A stretch of DNA of 64,000 nt. Origin: Sinosporangium album (GTDB lineage Bacteria; Actinomycetota; Actinomycetes; Streptosporangiales; Streptosporangiaceae). A model generated the notes under the pieces. It was not told the DNA's origin, did not search any database, and saw only the letters and a program-made list of their open reading frames with translations. Location: positions 248,001 through 312,000 of the forward strand of contig NZ_FNCN01000001.1 of the NCBI RefSeq assembly GCF_900100605.1. Direction: 5' to 3'. The position numbers were made by a program, and so were the translations under genes. The stretch's first letter is position 1, and every line of letters starts with the position of its first letter. Of the stretch, positions 48,338 through 58,700 are shown piece after piece.

Positions 48338-51312
48338 CCGTGGCAGACCAGACCGACAACGTCGTCGGAGACAGAGTGCTGGTCGCCGTGCAGGCGGTCA
48401 ACATCTCCCGGCTGTCCACCCATGTGGTGCCGGTGGTTCCGGGCACGCTGGTCGTCGTGGCCGGGGCGGGCCCCAAAGACTCCAACGGCGCCGGCAAGTC
48501 CTCGTTCATCGCCTCGATCACGGCGCTGCTCGGCGACGAGCAGTGGCGTTTCGCCTCCGGGGCCAAGGCGGTGTCAGAGCTGCTGTTCAACGCCGAGCTG
48601 GCCGCGGGCGCGGGCGGGCGGCAGTGGGCCAGCGCCTCCCACGGCTACATCGTGGGGGTGTTCGGGGCCACCGGCCGGCTCGACCCGATGACGGTGTGGC
48701 TGCGGGTCAACCAGGAGGCCCCGCACCTGGAGGTCAGGTGGACCTCGGGGGTGCATGTCGCGACGGGCGACTCCGAGGCCGAGCGGGTGGCGAAGGCCGA
48801 CGAGCGGTGGGCCGCGCTGCCCCGCTCGGCGGGGCGCCGCGACGTCGTGGCCCGCGACCTGACCCGGGTGCTCTACGGCGGGCGCGTGCGGTGCGTCTCC
48901 TTCCTGTCCACCTCGGTGCGCACCAAGGTGGCGACGAACCTGCTGTCGCAGCCGCTCAACGAGATCAGCCCCGAGCGTGTCTTCGAGGCCATCGCCGCGC
49001 TCACCGGCCTCGACGCCGAGCTCGACCAGGAGCGTGAGGCCCGCCGCGACGAATACGCCAAGCGGGTGGGCGCGGCGCGGGCGGCCGAGCACCTGAGCGA
49101 GTTCGAGGCCGAGTCGCGGGCGCTGCTCGACACCTTCGACAGGCGCGACCGGGCGCGGGTGCGGCTCGCCGACGCGCTGCGCTGCTGGCGCGGGCGGCTG
49201 GCCCGCCGCCTCAAAGACGCGGCGGATCGGGACGGGAGGCTGGCCGAGGAGTCCGAGCGTTTCGAGGCGGCGGCGCAGACCGCCGCCGAGGCCGTCGCCG
49301 CGGTCAAGACCGAGCTCGCCCAGTTGAAGGACGACACGCTCGACCGCGCGCTGGCGCAGGCCCGCGCCGAGTTCACCACCGCGCAGGCGCAGGCGGCCCG
49401 GCTGGAGGCCGACCGGGCCGTGGCGGAGAACTCCGCCGACGAGCTGCGCGCGGCCGTACCCGCGTTGGAGGAGGTCCGGCGGTTCGCCGACGGGCGCGAC
49501 GTCCCCGCGGCGGAGCGCGAGGTCGCGGCGACCCGCTCCCGGCTCAACCTGGCTCTCAAGGCGCTCGGCGTGGCCGACCGCGAGGTCGAGGAGGCCGCGG
49601 CGGCGCTCGGCGACGCCGAGGGCGGACCCGCCGCGGCGCAGCTCAAGGCGCTCTCCGCGGCGGGGGTCGCGGCCTGCGGCCTGCTCGACGCCCTCGATGT
49701 GGCCGAGCAGGCCCGCGGGGTGGTCGACGTGCGGGGCCGGCTGCAGGAGCACGCGGTCGTCGTCGACGCCGCCGACCTGGCCGCCGCGTCGGCCGCGCTC
49801 GGCGGCCTGCCCGGCTCGGTGATCGTCACCTCGGCCGGGGTCAGCGTCACCGGCGCGTTCGACAGGGTGCCGACGGGGCGCGAGGCCCGCGTCAAAGCCG
49901 CCGAGCAGCGGCTGCACCGCGCCCGCGACGCGCAGGAGGAGGCCGCGGCGGCCGTGCGTACCGCCGAGGACCACCTCGCGGAGGCCGGGCGCCGCCTTGA
50001 GGGCGCGCGGGCCGCCGTCCGGCTCGGCGAGCTGGAGGCCAGGCTGGCCGAGCGGCGGCAGCGCCTCACCGAGCTGACGCAGGCGCTGACGGAGCTCACG
50101 CCCAAGGTCGCCGAGGCCGAGCGGCGGGTGAGCGGCCTCGACTTCCGCGCCCGCACCCGCGACCTGTCCATCGAGCGACTGGAGGGGCGCCGCGCCCGCT
50201 GCGAGTCCGAGCGCGCCCAGGCCGCGGCGGGCGCGGCCCGCATCGCCGCCGAGCGGGAGGCGCTGGGCCTGCCGGCCCTGGTCTCCGAGTGGGGCGGCAG
50301 CGCGGACGCCGCCAAGGCGTGGCTCGACGGCCTCGGCGAGGAGGCGGCTCTGACCGCCGAGGAGTGGTGGCGGGCCGCCGAGCGCCACGTCGAGCACGCG
50401 CTGCGCGACACCTTCCCCGGGGAGGACGACGAGCTGCCCGAGGAGCTCGCCTTCCTCGTGGCCGAGCGCACCGGCCGCACCTCGCGCGAGCAGGCCACCT
50501 TCCCGGCGCTCTGCGCGGCGCTCGCCTCCTACCTGCGCGGCCAGGAGGACTACGAGCGGCACCAGCGGCGGCAGATCGAGGCCCAGCTCGCCTCGCGCCG
50601 CCGCGACCTCGCGGTCGCGGAGACCGGGGCCGAGGACGCCGCCCAGTCGACGGCGGTGCACCGGGCCGCGCTCACCGCGGCCGTCAAGGCCCGGCTCGCC
50701 CGCGTCGCCGAGGAGTTCGACCGGCTCGACCTCGCCTACGGCGGCTACGGCGCCACGTTGGACTTCCCCGTCCCGCCGGCGCCGGCCGACCCCGAGCAGC
50801 GCTGGTCGTGGAAGGTCGTGCCGAAGTGGCGGCGGGGCGAGGGGCAGGGGCATGTGCCGTACAACCGGAGGGCCAACACCGCGCTCATGGACGAGAAGGC
50901 GGTGAAGCTGGTGTGCGCCGCGGCCATCGCGTCGTCGGGCGGGGGGCATCTGTGCCTGGTCCTCGACGAGCTGGGCCGCAACCTGGGCAAGGAGCACCGG
51001 CGTGAGGCGGTGGCGCTGTTCCGGCGCATCGGCGAGACCTACGGGATCACCGTCATCGGGGCGCTGCAGGACGACATGGAGCCTTACGCGATCGACGCCT
51101 GCGGGCAGTACGTCAAGCTTCGCCGCTCGTCGGACGCCATGCCGTACAACGAGCCGCCGGTCGTCATCGGCCACGACGCGCACGCCGAGCGCGTGCGGGC
51201 CCTGGCCGCGTTCGTCGGCCGAGGGCCGGCAGCACCCCACACGCCGCCGGAGCCGCCCGAGCCGCATGAGGCGGCCGGTTCGGCCGAGTCGGCAGGGGGT
51301 GCGGTGGGCTAA
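48334..51312 (+). CDS. SMC-like ATPase (MksB/JetC-type)
   Basis: The 992-residue protein has Walker A SNGAGKSS (50-57), two long coiled-coil arms (about 240-440 and 500-650, rich in Ala/Glu/Arg heptads) and a small globular hinge-like part (about 455-520; VVVDAADLAAASAALGG). The C-terminal head has IASSGGGHLCLVLDELG with Asp878-Glu879 and the D-loop region, plus VIGALQDD. It is shorter than MukB but fits the JetC/MksB class. The complex should bind and compact or extrude DNA. No JetD/MksG nuclease gene follows. GTG 48334 overlaps the mini-ORF stop. Confidence 0.85.
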   Translation: MTVADQTDNVVGDRVLVAVQAVNISRLSTHVVPVVPGTLVVVAGAGPKDSNGAGKSSFIASITALLGDEQWRFASGAKAVSELLFNAELAAGAGGRQWASASHGYIVGVFGATGRLDPMTVWLRVNQEAPHLEVRWTSGVHVATGDSEAERVAKADERWAALPRSAGRRDVVARDLTRVLYGGRVRCVSFLSTSVRTKVATNLLSQPLNEISPERVFEAIAALTGLDAELDQEREARRDEYAKRVGAARAAEHLSEFEAESRALLDTFDRRDRARVRLADALRCWRGRLARRLKDAADRDGRLAEESERFEAAAQTAAEAVAAVKTELAQLKDDTLDRALAQARAEFTTAQAQAARLEADRAVAENSADELRAAVPALEEVRRFADGRDVPAAEREVAATRSRLNLALKALGVADREVEEAAAALGDAEGGPAAAQLKALSAAGVAACGLLDALDVAEQARGVVDVRGRLQEHAVVVDAADLAAASAALGGLPGSVIVTSAGVSVTGAFDRVPTGREARVKAAEQRLHRARDAQEEAAAAVRTAEDHLAEAGRRLEGARAAVRLGELEARLAERRQRLTELTQALTELTPKVAEAERRVSGLDFRARTRDLSIERLEGRRARCESERAQAAAGAARIAAEREALGLPALVSEWGGSADAAKAWLDGLGEEAALTAEEWWRAAERHVEHALRDTFPGEDDELPEELAFLVAERTGRTSREQATFPALCAALASYLRGQEDYERHQRRQIEAQLASRRRDLAVAETGAEDAAQSTAVHRAALTAAVKARLARVAEEFDRLDLAYGGYGATLDFPVPPAPADPEQRWSWKVVPKWRRGEGQGHVPYNRRANTALMDEKAVKLVCAAAIASSGGGHLCLVLDELGRNLGKEHRREAVALFRRIGETYGITVIGALQDDMEPYAIDACGQYVKLRRSSDAMPYNEPPVVIGHDAHAERVRALAAFVGRGPAAPHTPPEPPEPHEAAGSAESAGGAVG

Positions 51313-51394
51313 GGGGTCGCCCGGGTGCCGGGGCTGTGCCGTACCGGCCACGGGGGGCGATTTAGGGGGAATAAGCGGATAGCATCGCACCTCG

Positions 51395-52720
51395 ATGACC
51401 GGAGAAATCTCAACCGAGCCGGATGAGCAAGACCAGCGGGACGAGCGGGACGCTTATCGCGCGATGGGGCTGGCGCTGCGCGTGGGCGAACTGCTGCTGG
51501 GCAGCGGCGAAGCCACCGAAACCGTGTCCGAGACGATGCGCCGCATCGCCGCGACCTACGGCGTGCGCAAGTGCGAGGCGGACGTCAATCTCTCCTCCCT
51601 CAGCATTTCCCACGTCCCCGGCGGCGACCGCGCGCCCGTCACGGCCGAGCGGCGCGTACGGCGCCGCCAGCCCGACTATGACCGCCTGATCGCCGTCAGC
51701 TCCCTCGTGCGGCGGATCAACGCCGGGGAGCTTCCGCTCCCCGAGGCCGAGACCCGGCTGCGCGACATCACCCGGAGGGTGGGGGTCTATCCGAACTGGT
51801 TGATCGTCACGAGCCTCGCCCTCATCGCGGCGTCGGCCAGCATCCTTGTGGGCGGCGGCTGGGTCGTCGCGGTGGCCGCATTCGCCGCCACCGTGCTGGG
51901 CGACCGCGTGGGAGCGTGGCTGGCGCGCCGGGGAGTCGCCGAGTTCTTCCAGCTCCTGGTGGCGTCGCTGCTCGGCACGCTCGTCGCCGTGGGCCTGATC
52001 TGGCAGAAGGTGCCGGTCCAGGCGTCGGCGGTGGTCGTCGGCGCGGTCGTCGCCCTGCTGCCGGGCCGCGCGCTCGTGGCCTGCGTGCAGGACGGCATCG
52101 CCGGTGAATACGTCACGGCCGCGGGACGCCTCACCGAGGTCCTCTTCATCGTCGCCGGCGTGGTGTCCGGCATCGGCACCGCGATCGCCGTCGGGCTGCG
52201 GCTCGGCGTCCCCGTCACGGTGGACGATGTGCCGGTGGCCCCGCTGTCGCTGGAAGCCCCGCAGCTCCTCGGCGCGGCCGCGGTGAGTCTCACCTTCGCC
52301 GTGGCGCTGCTGGTCCCGCCGCGCCACGTCCTGCCCGGCGCGCTCGGCGGCGGGCTCATCTGGACCGCTTACGTGCTGCTCAGCGAGGCGGATTTCCCCC
52401 CGCTCATCGCCACCGCCGTCGCCTGCGCCGCCATCGGCCTGCTGGGTACGGCTTACGCCAAGCTCGTCAAGGTCCCCGCGATGGTCTTCATCGTTCCCGC
52501 CGTCGGCCCGCTGCTCCCTGGAACGCTCCTCTACCGCGGCATGCTCGATGTGAGCCTCGGCCACCTCGCTGGCGGCACCGTCAACCTCGTCCAGGCGATC
52601 TCCACCGCCCTGGCCATCGGCGCCGGCGTGATCCTCGGCGCGGAGATCATCCGTGCTTTCAGCAGCCGCCGACTCGCCCGCCGTTTCCGCCCCGCCGCCC
52701 GGCGCACCCGCGGCTTCTAG
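51395..52720 (+). CDS. thrE: Threonine/serine exporter ThrE-like
   Basis: The 441-residue protein has the ThrE layout: a soluble N-terminal domain with LLGSGEATETVSETMRRIAA (near 34-53) and ADVNLSSLSISHV, then about ten membrane segments. These include VGVYPNWLIVTSLALIAAS, VLGDRVGAWLARRGVAEFF, and a C-terminal half with FPPLIATAVACAAIGLLG and AVGPLLPGTLLYRGML. C. glutamicum ThrE exports threonine and serine. The ATG at 51395 may be leaderless, with a TAGCAT-type -10 upstream. It is 83 nt after the SMC operon and has no visible functional link with it. Confidence 0.92.
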   Translation: MTGEISTEPDEQDQRDERDAYRAMGLALRVGELLLGSGEATETVSETMRRIAATYGVRKCEADVNLSSLSISHVPGGDRAPVTAERRVRRRQPDYDRLIAVSSLVRRINAGELPLPEAETRLRDITRRVGVYPNWLIVTSLALIAASASILVGGGWVVAVAAFAATVLGDRVGAWLARRGVAEFFQLLVASLLGTLVAVGLIWQKVPVQASAVVVGAVVALLPGRALVACVQDGIAGEYVTAAGRLTEVLFIVAGVVSGIGTAIAVGLRLGVPVTVDDVPVAPLSLEAPQLLGAAAVSLTFAVALLVPPRHVLPGALGGGLIWTAYVLLSEADFPPLIATAVACAAIGLLGTAYAKLVKVPAMVFIVPAVGPLLPGTLLYRGMLDVSLGHLAGGTVNLVQAISTALAIGAGVILGAEIIRAFSSRRLARRFRPAARRTRGF

Positions 52721-52968
52721 CCCGGACCGCCCTCGGCCCGCCGGTCGCGCTCGCCTCCGGCGGCGTTCCGCCGTACCCGGCCCTGGGTAGGGACAGTGCT
52801 GGACCGACCTCGGCGAGCGCGCGTGCGCCGGGCGGTTCACGACGAGCATCGACGCCCGGCACGACGGCTCCGGGCGTCGTCGGCCGTCCTTCTCTCCCCG
52901 ACCGGACGGATCCGGTGGAGGCCGATCGGAGCATCCGCCGCCGAGAGAGAGACGGAGAAGGCGATCTC

Positions 52969-53628
52969 ATGACCAGTCTGCCCAAGCGCGACCCCGCAGC
53001 CGATCACCTGCTGGCGCCCGAGAACTCGGCGTTGATCCTGATCGATTACCAGCCGCCGCAGGTGTATACGTCCGCCTCGATCGAGCGCGGAGCCCTGGTG
53101 AGGAACGTGGTCGCGCTCGCCAAAACCGCGAAGCTCTACAAGCTGCCCATCGTCCTGTCCACGGTGAACGTCCGCACCGGCATCAACCAGCCGACGATTC
53201 CCCAGCTTCGCGAGGTCATCCCGGACGTCCCGGAGATCGACCGGACGTCGATCAACTCCTGGGAGGACGCCGATTTCCTCGACGCCGTGAAGGCCACCGG
53301 GCGGCGCAAGCTGATCATCGGCGCGCTGTGGACCGAGGCGTGCCTGCTCTTCCCGACGCTCGACGCGCTGAAGGAGGGCTTCGAGGTCTTCCCCGTGGCC
53401 GACGCCGTCGGCGGGACCTCGCGGGAGGCGCACCATGCCGCCCTCAGCCGCATGGTCCATGCGGGAGCGCAGCCGACGAGCTGCGCATCCCTCGCCTGCG
53501 AACTCCAACGCGACTGGAACCGTCACGAGACGGCCCCGGGCTTTGTGGAGAACTTCATCGACCACGGTCTGACCCCGGGCTGGTATTTCGCGCTCGAAGC
53601 CGGCCAGAAGCGCGCCGCCGGGCGGTAG
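52969..53628 (+). CDS. Isochorismatase-family cysteine hydrolase
   Basis: The 219-residue protein has the hydrolase triad of this family: Asp in SALILIDYQPPQVY near 28-31, Lys in RRKLIIGALWTEAC, and the nucleophilic Cys in TEACLLFPTLDALKE. A YcaC-like substrate (for example an amide) is likely. ATG 52969 follows GGAGAAGG, so the earlier in-frame codon at 52915 is rejected. The 248 nt before it hold no gene I can support. Confidence 0.9.
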   Translation: MTSLPKRDPAADHLLAPENSALILIDYQPPQVYTSASIERGALVRNVVALAKTAKLYKLPIVLSTVNVRTGINQPTIPQLREVIPDVPEIDRTSINSWEDADFLDAVKATGRRKLIIGALWTEACLLFPTLDALKEGFEVFPVADAVGGTSREAHHAALSRMVHAGAQPTSCASLACELQRDWNRHETAPGFVENFIDHGLTPGWYFALEAGQKRAAGR

Positions 53629-53641
53629 CGCCCGGGCGGGG

Positions 53642-53947
53642 TCAGTTCAGATAGCCGCCGCGCAGCGTGCTGGCGTGCACCTCGCGGTCGGTCGCCTTCA
53701 GCTCCGCCTCCACCTGGGTGATCGTCTCGTCAACGGTGGTGCGGAGCCGCTTGCGGTGATGGGTCAGCGCCTGGCCGAACCGATTCGCCGACGGCCCCAC
53801 CCACACCGAGCCGCCAGCGAACTGCTTGACGGCCTGGTCCAGAGCCCGCTCCAGGGTACGGCCACGGGCCTGGATCTTCTGGAGCACTTCCTGAAGCTCC
53901 CGATGCCGCGGATTGGGAACGAGCTTGTCCAACGCAAATCCCGTCAT
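53642..53947 (-). CDS. WXG100-like small helical protein, 101 residues
   Basis: The protein is helical (ELQEVLQKIQARGRTLERAL) and has the turn VWVGPSANRFGQALTHHR, like the WxGxxAxxF loop of WXG100/ESX-type helical hairpin proteins. Those are secreted by type VII systems. No such system is in the window. The ATG at 53947 lies at the edge of a low-GC stretch. The convergent isochorismatase ends 14 nt away. The assignment is tentative. Confidence 0.55.
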   Translation of the reverse strand: MTGFALDKLVPNPRHRELQEVLQKIQARGRTLERALDQAVKQFAGGSVWVGPSANRFGQALTHHRKRLRTTVDETITQVEAELKATDREVHASTLRGGYLN

Positions 53948-54025
53948 TTCATATGTGTTTCCCCGTGGACGCCCACGGTGGCATGATCGGCTAGGCGTTC
54001 GATTGTCACCCGATTGACGGGGTCA

Positions 54026-54049
54026 GCGGGCTCGAATCCCGCCTTCCGG
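54026..54049 (+). other. tRNA 3'-end-like fragment (T arm plus part of acceptor strand)
   Basis: GCGGG (54026-54030), a 7-nt loop CTCGAAT (54031-54037) and CCCGC (54038-54042) form a good T arm, followed by CTTCCGG as a possible 3' acceptor strand. The complementary 5' acceptor strand and D and anticodon arms are not visible upstream, so it is not an intact tRNA. Such 3' ends remain as attachment-site scars after integration events. Confidence 0.35.
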
Positions 54050-54067
54050 GTCGTGTCCGCCGGGACA

Positions 54068-54754
54068 CTAGATCACGGTGCTCCAGTATGACCAGAACCG
54101 GATGCCGATCAGCGTCAGGACGCCCAGGAACCAGACGGTGAGCGCGACCGAGTGGTAGGCGACGGCGGTCTCCACAAGGCGTCGGGCCGGGCGGGAGAGC
54201 CGCGACCGGGACAGGTTGCGCAGGGTGACGTACCAGAAGATCGGCATGGTCACCGCCCACACCACCATGCAGTACGGGCACAGGGCGCCGATGGTGTAGA
54301 GGCTGTGGTAGATCAACCAGTGGACGAACACCGCCCCGGCGGTGGCACCGGCCTGCAGTCCGGCCCAGAACCAGGGGCGGAACCGGGCACCGGCGAGCTG
54401 GGCCGCGCCGACGGCGACGACGATCGCGAACCCGGCGATCCCGAGGAGCGGATTGGGAAATCCGAACAGTTCCGCCTGCGGAGTGGTCATGACCGAACCG
54501 CAGGACAGAACAGGGTTGATGCTGCAACTCGGCACATAGGCCGGGTCCTTCAGCAGCGCGATCCGCTCCACGGTGAGCGCGAACGCCGCGATCAGGCCGA
54601 TCGCCCCGCCCACCAGCAGCAGGTACGGCAGAAGCCGGGGATAGGGCCCGCCCTCCGCATCGCCTGCCCCGGTGTCCGGCCCAGCATGCGACGCGCCGTC
54701 CGGCTCGGGGCCCTCCGCAGGGCCCTCCGCGGCGTCAGCCGGCGAGCGCCGCAT
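54068..54754 (-). CDS. Vitamin K epoxide reductase-family (VKOR) membrane protein
   Basis: The 228-residue protein has four or five membrane segments. Its redox motifs are VPSCSINPVLSCGSVM (the outer loop Cys pair) and ALCPYCMVVWAV (the active-site CxxC near 160-163). Actinobacterial VKOR reoxidises DsbA-type proteins using menaquinone. It overlaps the 3' end of the adjacent DsbA-like gene by 20 nt, which supports a redox pair. An acidic Ala/Gly/Pro-rich N-terminus of about 40 residues precedes the first span. Confidence 0.93.
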   Translation of the reverse strand: MRRSPADAAEGPAEGPEPDGASHAGPDTGAGDAEGGPYPRLLPYLLLVGGAIGLIAAFALTVERIALLKDPAYVPSCSINPVLSCGSVMTTPQAELFGFPNPLLGIAGFAIVVAVGAAQLAGARFRPWFWAGLQAGATAGAVFVHWLIYHSLYTIGALCPYCMVVWAVTMPIFWYVTLRNLSRSRLSRPARRLVETAVAYHSVALTVWFLGVLTLIGIRFWSYWSTVI

Positions 54755-55469
54755 CGACCGCCGCCTTGAGATCGTCGGACGTGCGGAGCTCGACCTTCTC
54801 GCCGTTCACGAAGAACGTCGGCGTGCCCTGCACCCCCAGAGCCTGCCCGTCGGCCACGTCCTTCTTGATCCGCTCCAGCGTCGCGGGGTCGTTGTACGCC
54901 GTGTCCCAGGCGGCCATGTCAAGGCCGAGATCCTTGGCGAACCCGCGGAAGGTGTCGTCGGCGGGGACCCGCTTCTCCCCCCACTGGGCCTGGGTCTCGT
55001 ACATGCGCTGGTACATCTGCTCGAACTTGCCCTGCTGCGCGGCGGCCTCGACCGCGCGGGCGGACCGCTCGGCGTTGAAGTGGCCCGGGATCGGGAAGTA
55101 CCGGATGACGAACGTGACCTTGCCCGCGTATTCCTTGCGCAGCTCCTCGACGATGGGATAGGCCGCCCGGCACGCCTCGCACTCGAAGTCGAGGAACTCG
55201 ACCAGCGTCACCTTGCCGTCGGGCGCCGTCTGCACGCGGTGGCTGTCGGCCCGCACAACCCTGGACTCCCCGTCAGCGACGGTCGCGGAACCCGCGCCCG
55301 AGCCGGACGCGTTGATCGCCAGGGTGGCCGCCGCCACCACCGCGAACATCAGGACCACCACCAGCGTGGCCACGAGGTTGCGGCTGCGCGCCGCCTTGCG
55401 CCTGTCCTCGGCGCGCATGGCGTCGACCTTGGCGCGGAGAGCTCTGGACTTGTCCTTCCCCTGCGACAC
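54735..55469 (-). CDS. DsbA-like thioredoxin-fold disulfide oxidoreductase
   Basis: The 244-residue protein has a basic cytoplasmic stretch and one N-terminal membrane anchor (about 30-52; LVATLVVVLMFAVVAAATLA). An exported DsbA domain follows, with active site CEAC in EFLDFECEACRAAYP near 93-107 and the cis-Pro segment GTPTFFVNGEKV near the end. It introduces disulfides into exported proteins and is reoxidised by the overlapping VKOR. GTG 55469 has GGGGG upstream. Operon order is dsbA-like then VKOR. Confidence 0.93.
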   Translation of the reverse strand: MSQGKDKSRALRAKVDAMRAEDRRKAARSRNLVATLVVVLMFAVVAAATLAINASGSGAGSATVADGESRVVRADSHRVQTAPDGKVTLVEFLDFECEACRAAYPIVEELRKEYAGKVTFVIRYFPIPGHFNAERSARAVEAAAQQGKFEQMYQRMYETQAQWGEKRVPADDTFRGFAKDLGLDMAAWDTAYNDPATLERIKKDVADGQALGVQGTPTFFVNGEKVELRTSDDLKAAVDAALAG

Positions 55470-55534
55470 TTGACCCCCTTCCGCTGGAGACCACTCGTAT
55501 GCCTGGCCCCAACCGGTATCGCAACTTCTCCGTC

Positions 55535-55588
55535 ACGTAGAAGACGTAGAAGACGTAGAAGACATAGAAGACATCGTGTAGAAGATAG
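55535..55588. repeat. Short minisatellite of GACGTAGAA units
   Basis: About four or five copies of a 9-nt unit (GACGTAGAA with single changes such as GACATAGAA) lie in the 258-nt gap between the DsbA-like gene and SbcC. No gene overlaps it on either strand that I would support. Confidence 0.75.
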
Positions 55589-55727
55589 GGATGTCTTCGC
55601 AGTGCTAGCAACACGATCGACCAGAGGCCGCTGGTCGGTCGAGCCTCATCAAGCACATCGGCACCGGTGAGGCGCTTGCTCACCTTGGCCTGTCAGGGGG
55701 CGGTCGGGGTTCGGTCAGGGGGTTCGG

Positions 55728-58700
55728 TCAGGGGGTGTAGACGCGCGCGGTGGAGCCGGTGGCGGTCTTGTTGATCACGAGCCGGCTGGGGATGCGGGTG
55801 CGCAGTTCGGCGACATGGCTGACCACGCCGACGACCCGGCCGCGGACGCGGAGGGAGTCGAGGATGTCGAGAACCCTGTCGAGGGTGTCCTCGTCGAGGC
55901 TGCCGAAGCCCTCGTCGACGAACAGGGTGCCGATGTCCGCGCCGCCGGCCTCGTCGGTGACGACGTCGGCGAGACCGAGCGCCAACGCCAGGGAGGTCAT
56001 GAACGCCTCGCCTCCGGACAGGGTGGCGGGGTCGCGGTCGACACCCGTCCACGCGTCGACGACACGCAGGCCGAGGCCGCCACCGGAACGCGTGCCCGCG
56101 GTCCACGCCAGGTCGTGGCGGAGCAGATATCTGCCTTCGGACATCGGGTCGAGGCGTAGGTTGGCGGCGGCCACGACCTGGCTGAGCCGTTCGCCGAGGA
56201 CGTAGGACGACAGGCTCATCCGCCACCGGTTGTCGGCCGAGGTGCCGAGCGCCAGGGCGGCCATGCGTTCGGCGAGACGGTGATGGTCGTCCGCCGGGCG
56301 CCACAGATCGAGCGCCGCCTGAAGTTCGGCGTTGAGTGCGGCGAGGCGTTCCCGCCTGCGCACGGCCCGGTCGAGCGCCGTGGCGAGGCCGGTGGCGGCC
56401 CGGTCGGCCTCGTCGCGCCCGGCCGCCAGGGTCGGCAGGTCGGGCTCGGGGACGTCCGCCGCCGCCTGGAGCTCCGGATCGTCGAGGATGCGTGTCACCG
56501 CGGCGTGCTCGGCGTCGAAGGCCCGGAGCCGTTCGCTCATCTCACGTAGTTCGCCGGCCGTGCGGACGGACTCCGTGACGGCGAGCATGTCGGCGAAGCC
56601 GTGTTCCAGCGCGGCGAGCAGGGCGCGTTCCCTCGCCGCGTCACGCTCGGCCGCCGCCGTGCGGGCCGCGCCCAGCCGCTCGCCCGCCTCCTGCAGCAGA
56701 TCGGCCTCGACGGAAAGCCGCTCCACCCTGGCGTCCAGCGTCGCGTCGTCGCCCCGCGCCCCGTCGAGGGTCGCGGCCAGCCTCTCGCCGGCCGCCGCGA
56801 GCTCCGCTCGTCGGGTGCGGCACTGCGCCAGCTCGACCGCGATCTCCCCCGCCCGCCCATGCAGAGCCTCGGCCTCCCCGGCCAGGCTCTCCACCTCGGC
56901 CTGACCCTCGTCCTCCAGCGCGGCCCGATCCGCGATCACGCCGAGTGCCCACTCCACCATGCCGAGCGTCTCCCCCGTCACCTCCCCCGCGACGAACCCC
57001 CACCGCCCCGGAACATCAGCCGAACCGGTCCGCCCCGACCCACTCCGGTCATCGTTGCCGCCCGGCAGGGCGGTCTCGCCCACGGCCTCGTCGGACCGCG
57101 CCGCCGTGTCCACGCCACCCGTCAAGGCCGCCGTCACGGACGCGGGGACGCCCGCCGAGTCGGCCACCGCGTCCACACCCCACCCCACGGCCTCGGCGAC
57201 CACCGAGGCGGCGACGCGCCCGGCGGTGAGGGAGCCGACGGCCCCGCTGTGCCGTACGGAGAGCTCGGCGACGTCGAGCAGGGCGGATCGGGCGACGGCG
57301 AACAGATCGGCTTCGGCCGCCAGGCGGGCGCGGCGGGTGTCGAGGTCGGCGTCGTCGCCCCTGGCGGCGTCGAGCCTTGCCGTCAGCCGGGTCCGCTCGT
57401 CGAGGAGCTCGCCGTGCTGGGCGCGCTGCTCGGCCAGCGCCAGGTCGAGCTCGTGGGCCCTGTCGCGCAGGTCGTCGAGCTCGCGGTCGAGGCGGCGCGC
57501 CTCGGCCGCGAGGGTCTCCTCCCGGTCGGCGTCGGCCGTGAGGGCGGCGAGGCGGGCCTCGATCTCCCGGACCGCCTCCGCGGCCTCCTCCACCGACCGG
57601 TCTCCGGCCGCGGCGGTCTCCCGGTCGAGGTCGCCGCGGAGTACGGCATGGGCCCGCTCGGCCTCCCTCCGCTCCTCCACGGCGGTGTCGTAGAGCGCCT
57701 GCACCTGCGCCTCGTCTTCGGCGGAGGGGGCCCCGGCCTCGCCCGCCTGAGCGGGGGCCGGGTGTTCCGGCGAGCCGCACACCGCGCAGGGCTCCCCGGG
57801 GGCGAGCTCGCGCGCCAGCTCGGCCGCCATGCCGTCGATGCGGGCCTGCCGGACGTCGAGGAGGCGCTCACGCAGGCCCTGAGCCGCGTCGACCGCATCC
57901 CGCAGCGCCTCGGCGGCGGCCCCGACCTCGCCGCCGAGCCGGTCGCGGCTCCGCGCCGCCCGCAGCACCTCCGACGCCGCGTCCCTCTCCGACGCCGCCG
58001 CGGGCACCTGGGCGGCCCGCTCCCGGGCCCCGGCCAGCTCCGCCCGCGCGGCGTCGGCCAGCTCCGGCAGCTCGCCCCGGCGGGCGGCGAGCCCCGCCTC
58101 CCGCTCGCTCAGCCCCGCCAGTGCCTCCTCGGCGTCGGCCAGCCGCCCGGCGACCTCCCGCAGCCGCTCCTCGTCGGCTCGCAGGCCGTCGAGGACCGCA
58201 CCCTCCTCACGGCACGCCCGCTCCCACCCGGCCAGCCGATCGGCCGAGACCCCGGCGCGACCGGCCGCCCCGCCCGCCTCCGCCGGAACCGGTGACGCCC
58301 CCTCGTCAGGCTCCGGACCATCCACCGCGGGCGGGGGGCCGGCATGCGAAGACGTCCCCTCACCGGCTCCGGGGGGAAGCGGGAGGGCCTGCGCCTCCTC
58401 CTCGAACACCCTGGCCGGGAGGGCGGTCACGCACTCCTCGGCCCGGCCGGAGGCGGCGGCGAGATCGGCGGCGAGACGGTCGCGGTGGGCGAGGGCATCG
58501 AGACGGGCGACGACGTCGGCACGTATCGAGCGGGCCGTCGGGAGGCGTACGGCGGCGCGCCTGGCGGCCTCCAGGCGGGCCCGACCCGCCTCGACGCGGC
58601 CCGGGAGCAGCGCGGCCTCTGCGGCGGTCCGCCTGTCGGCGTCCTCCAGGTCCGCGATCCGCCGGTTCACATCGTCGAGGTCCGCCCGCACCTGGCCGAG

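Noticed and set aside
51395-53628. The genes after the SMC operon considered as its nuclease or accessory factors
   Set aside because: They match ThrE and isochorismatase well and show no nuclease motifs.
53980-54055. Intact tRNA gene
   Set aside because: Only the T arm and an acceptor-like strand fit. No matching 5' acceptor strand or normal anticodon arm is found upstream.
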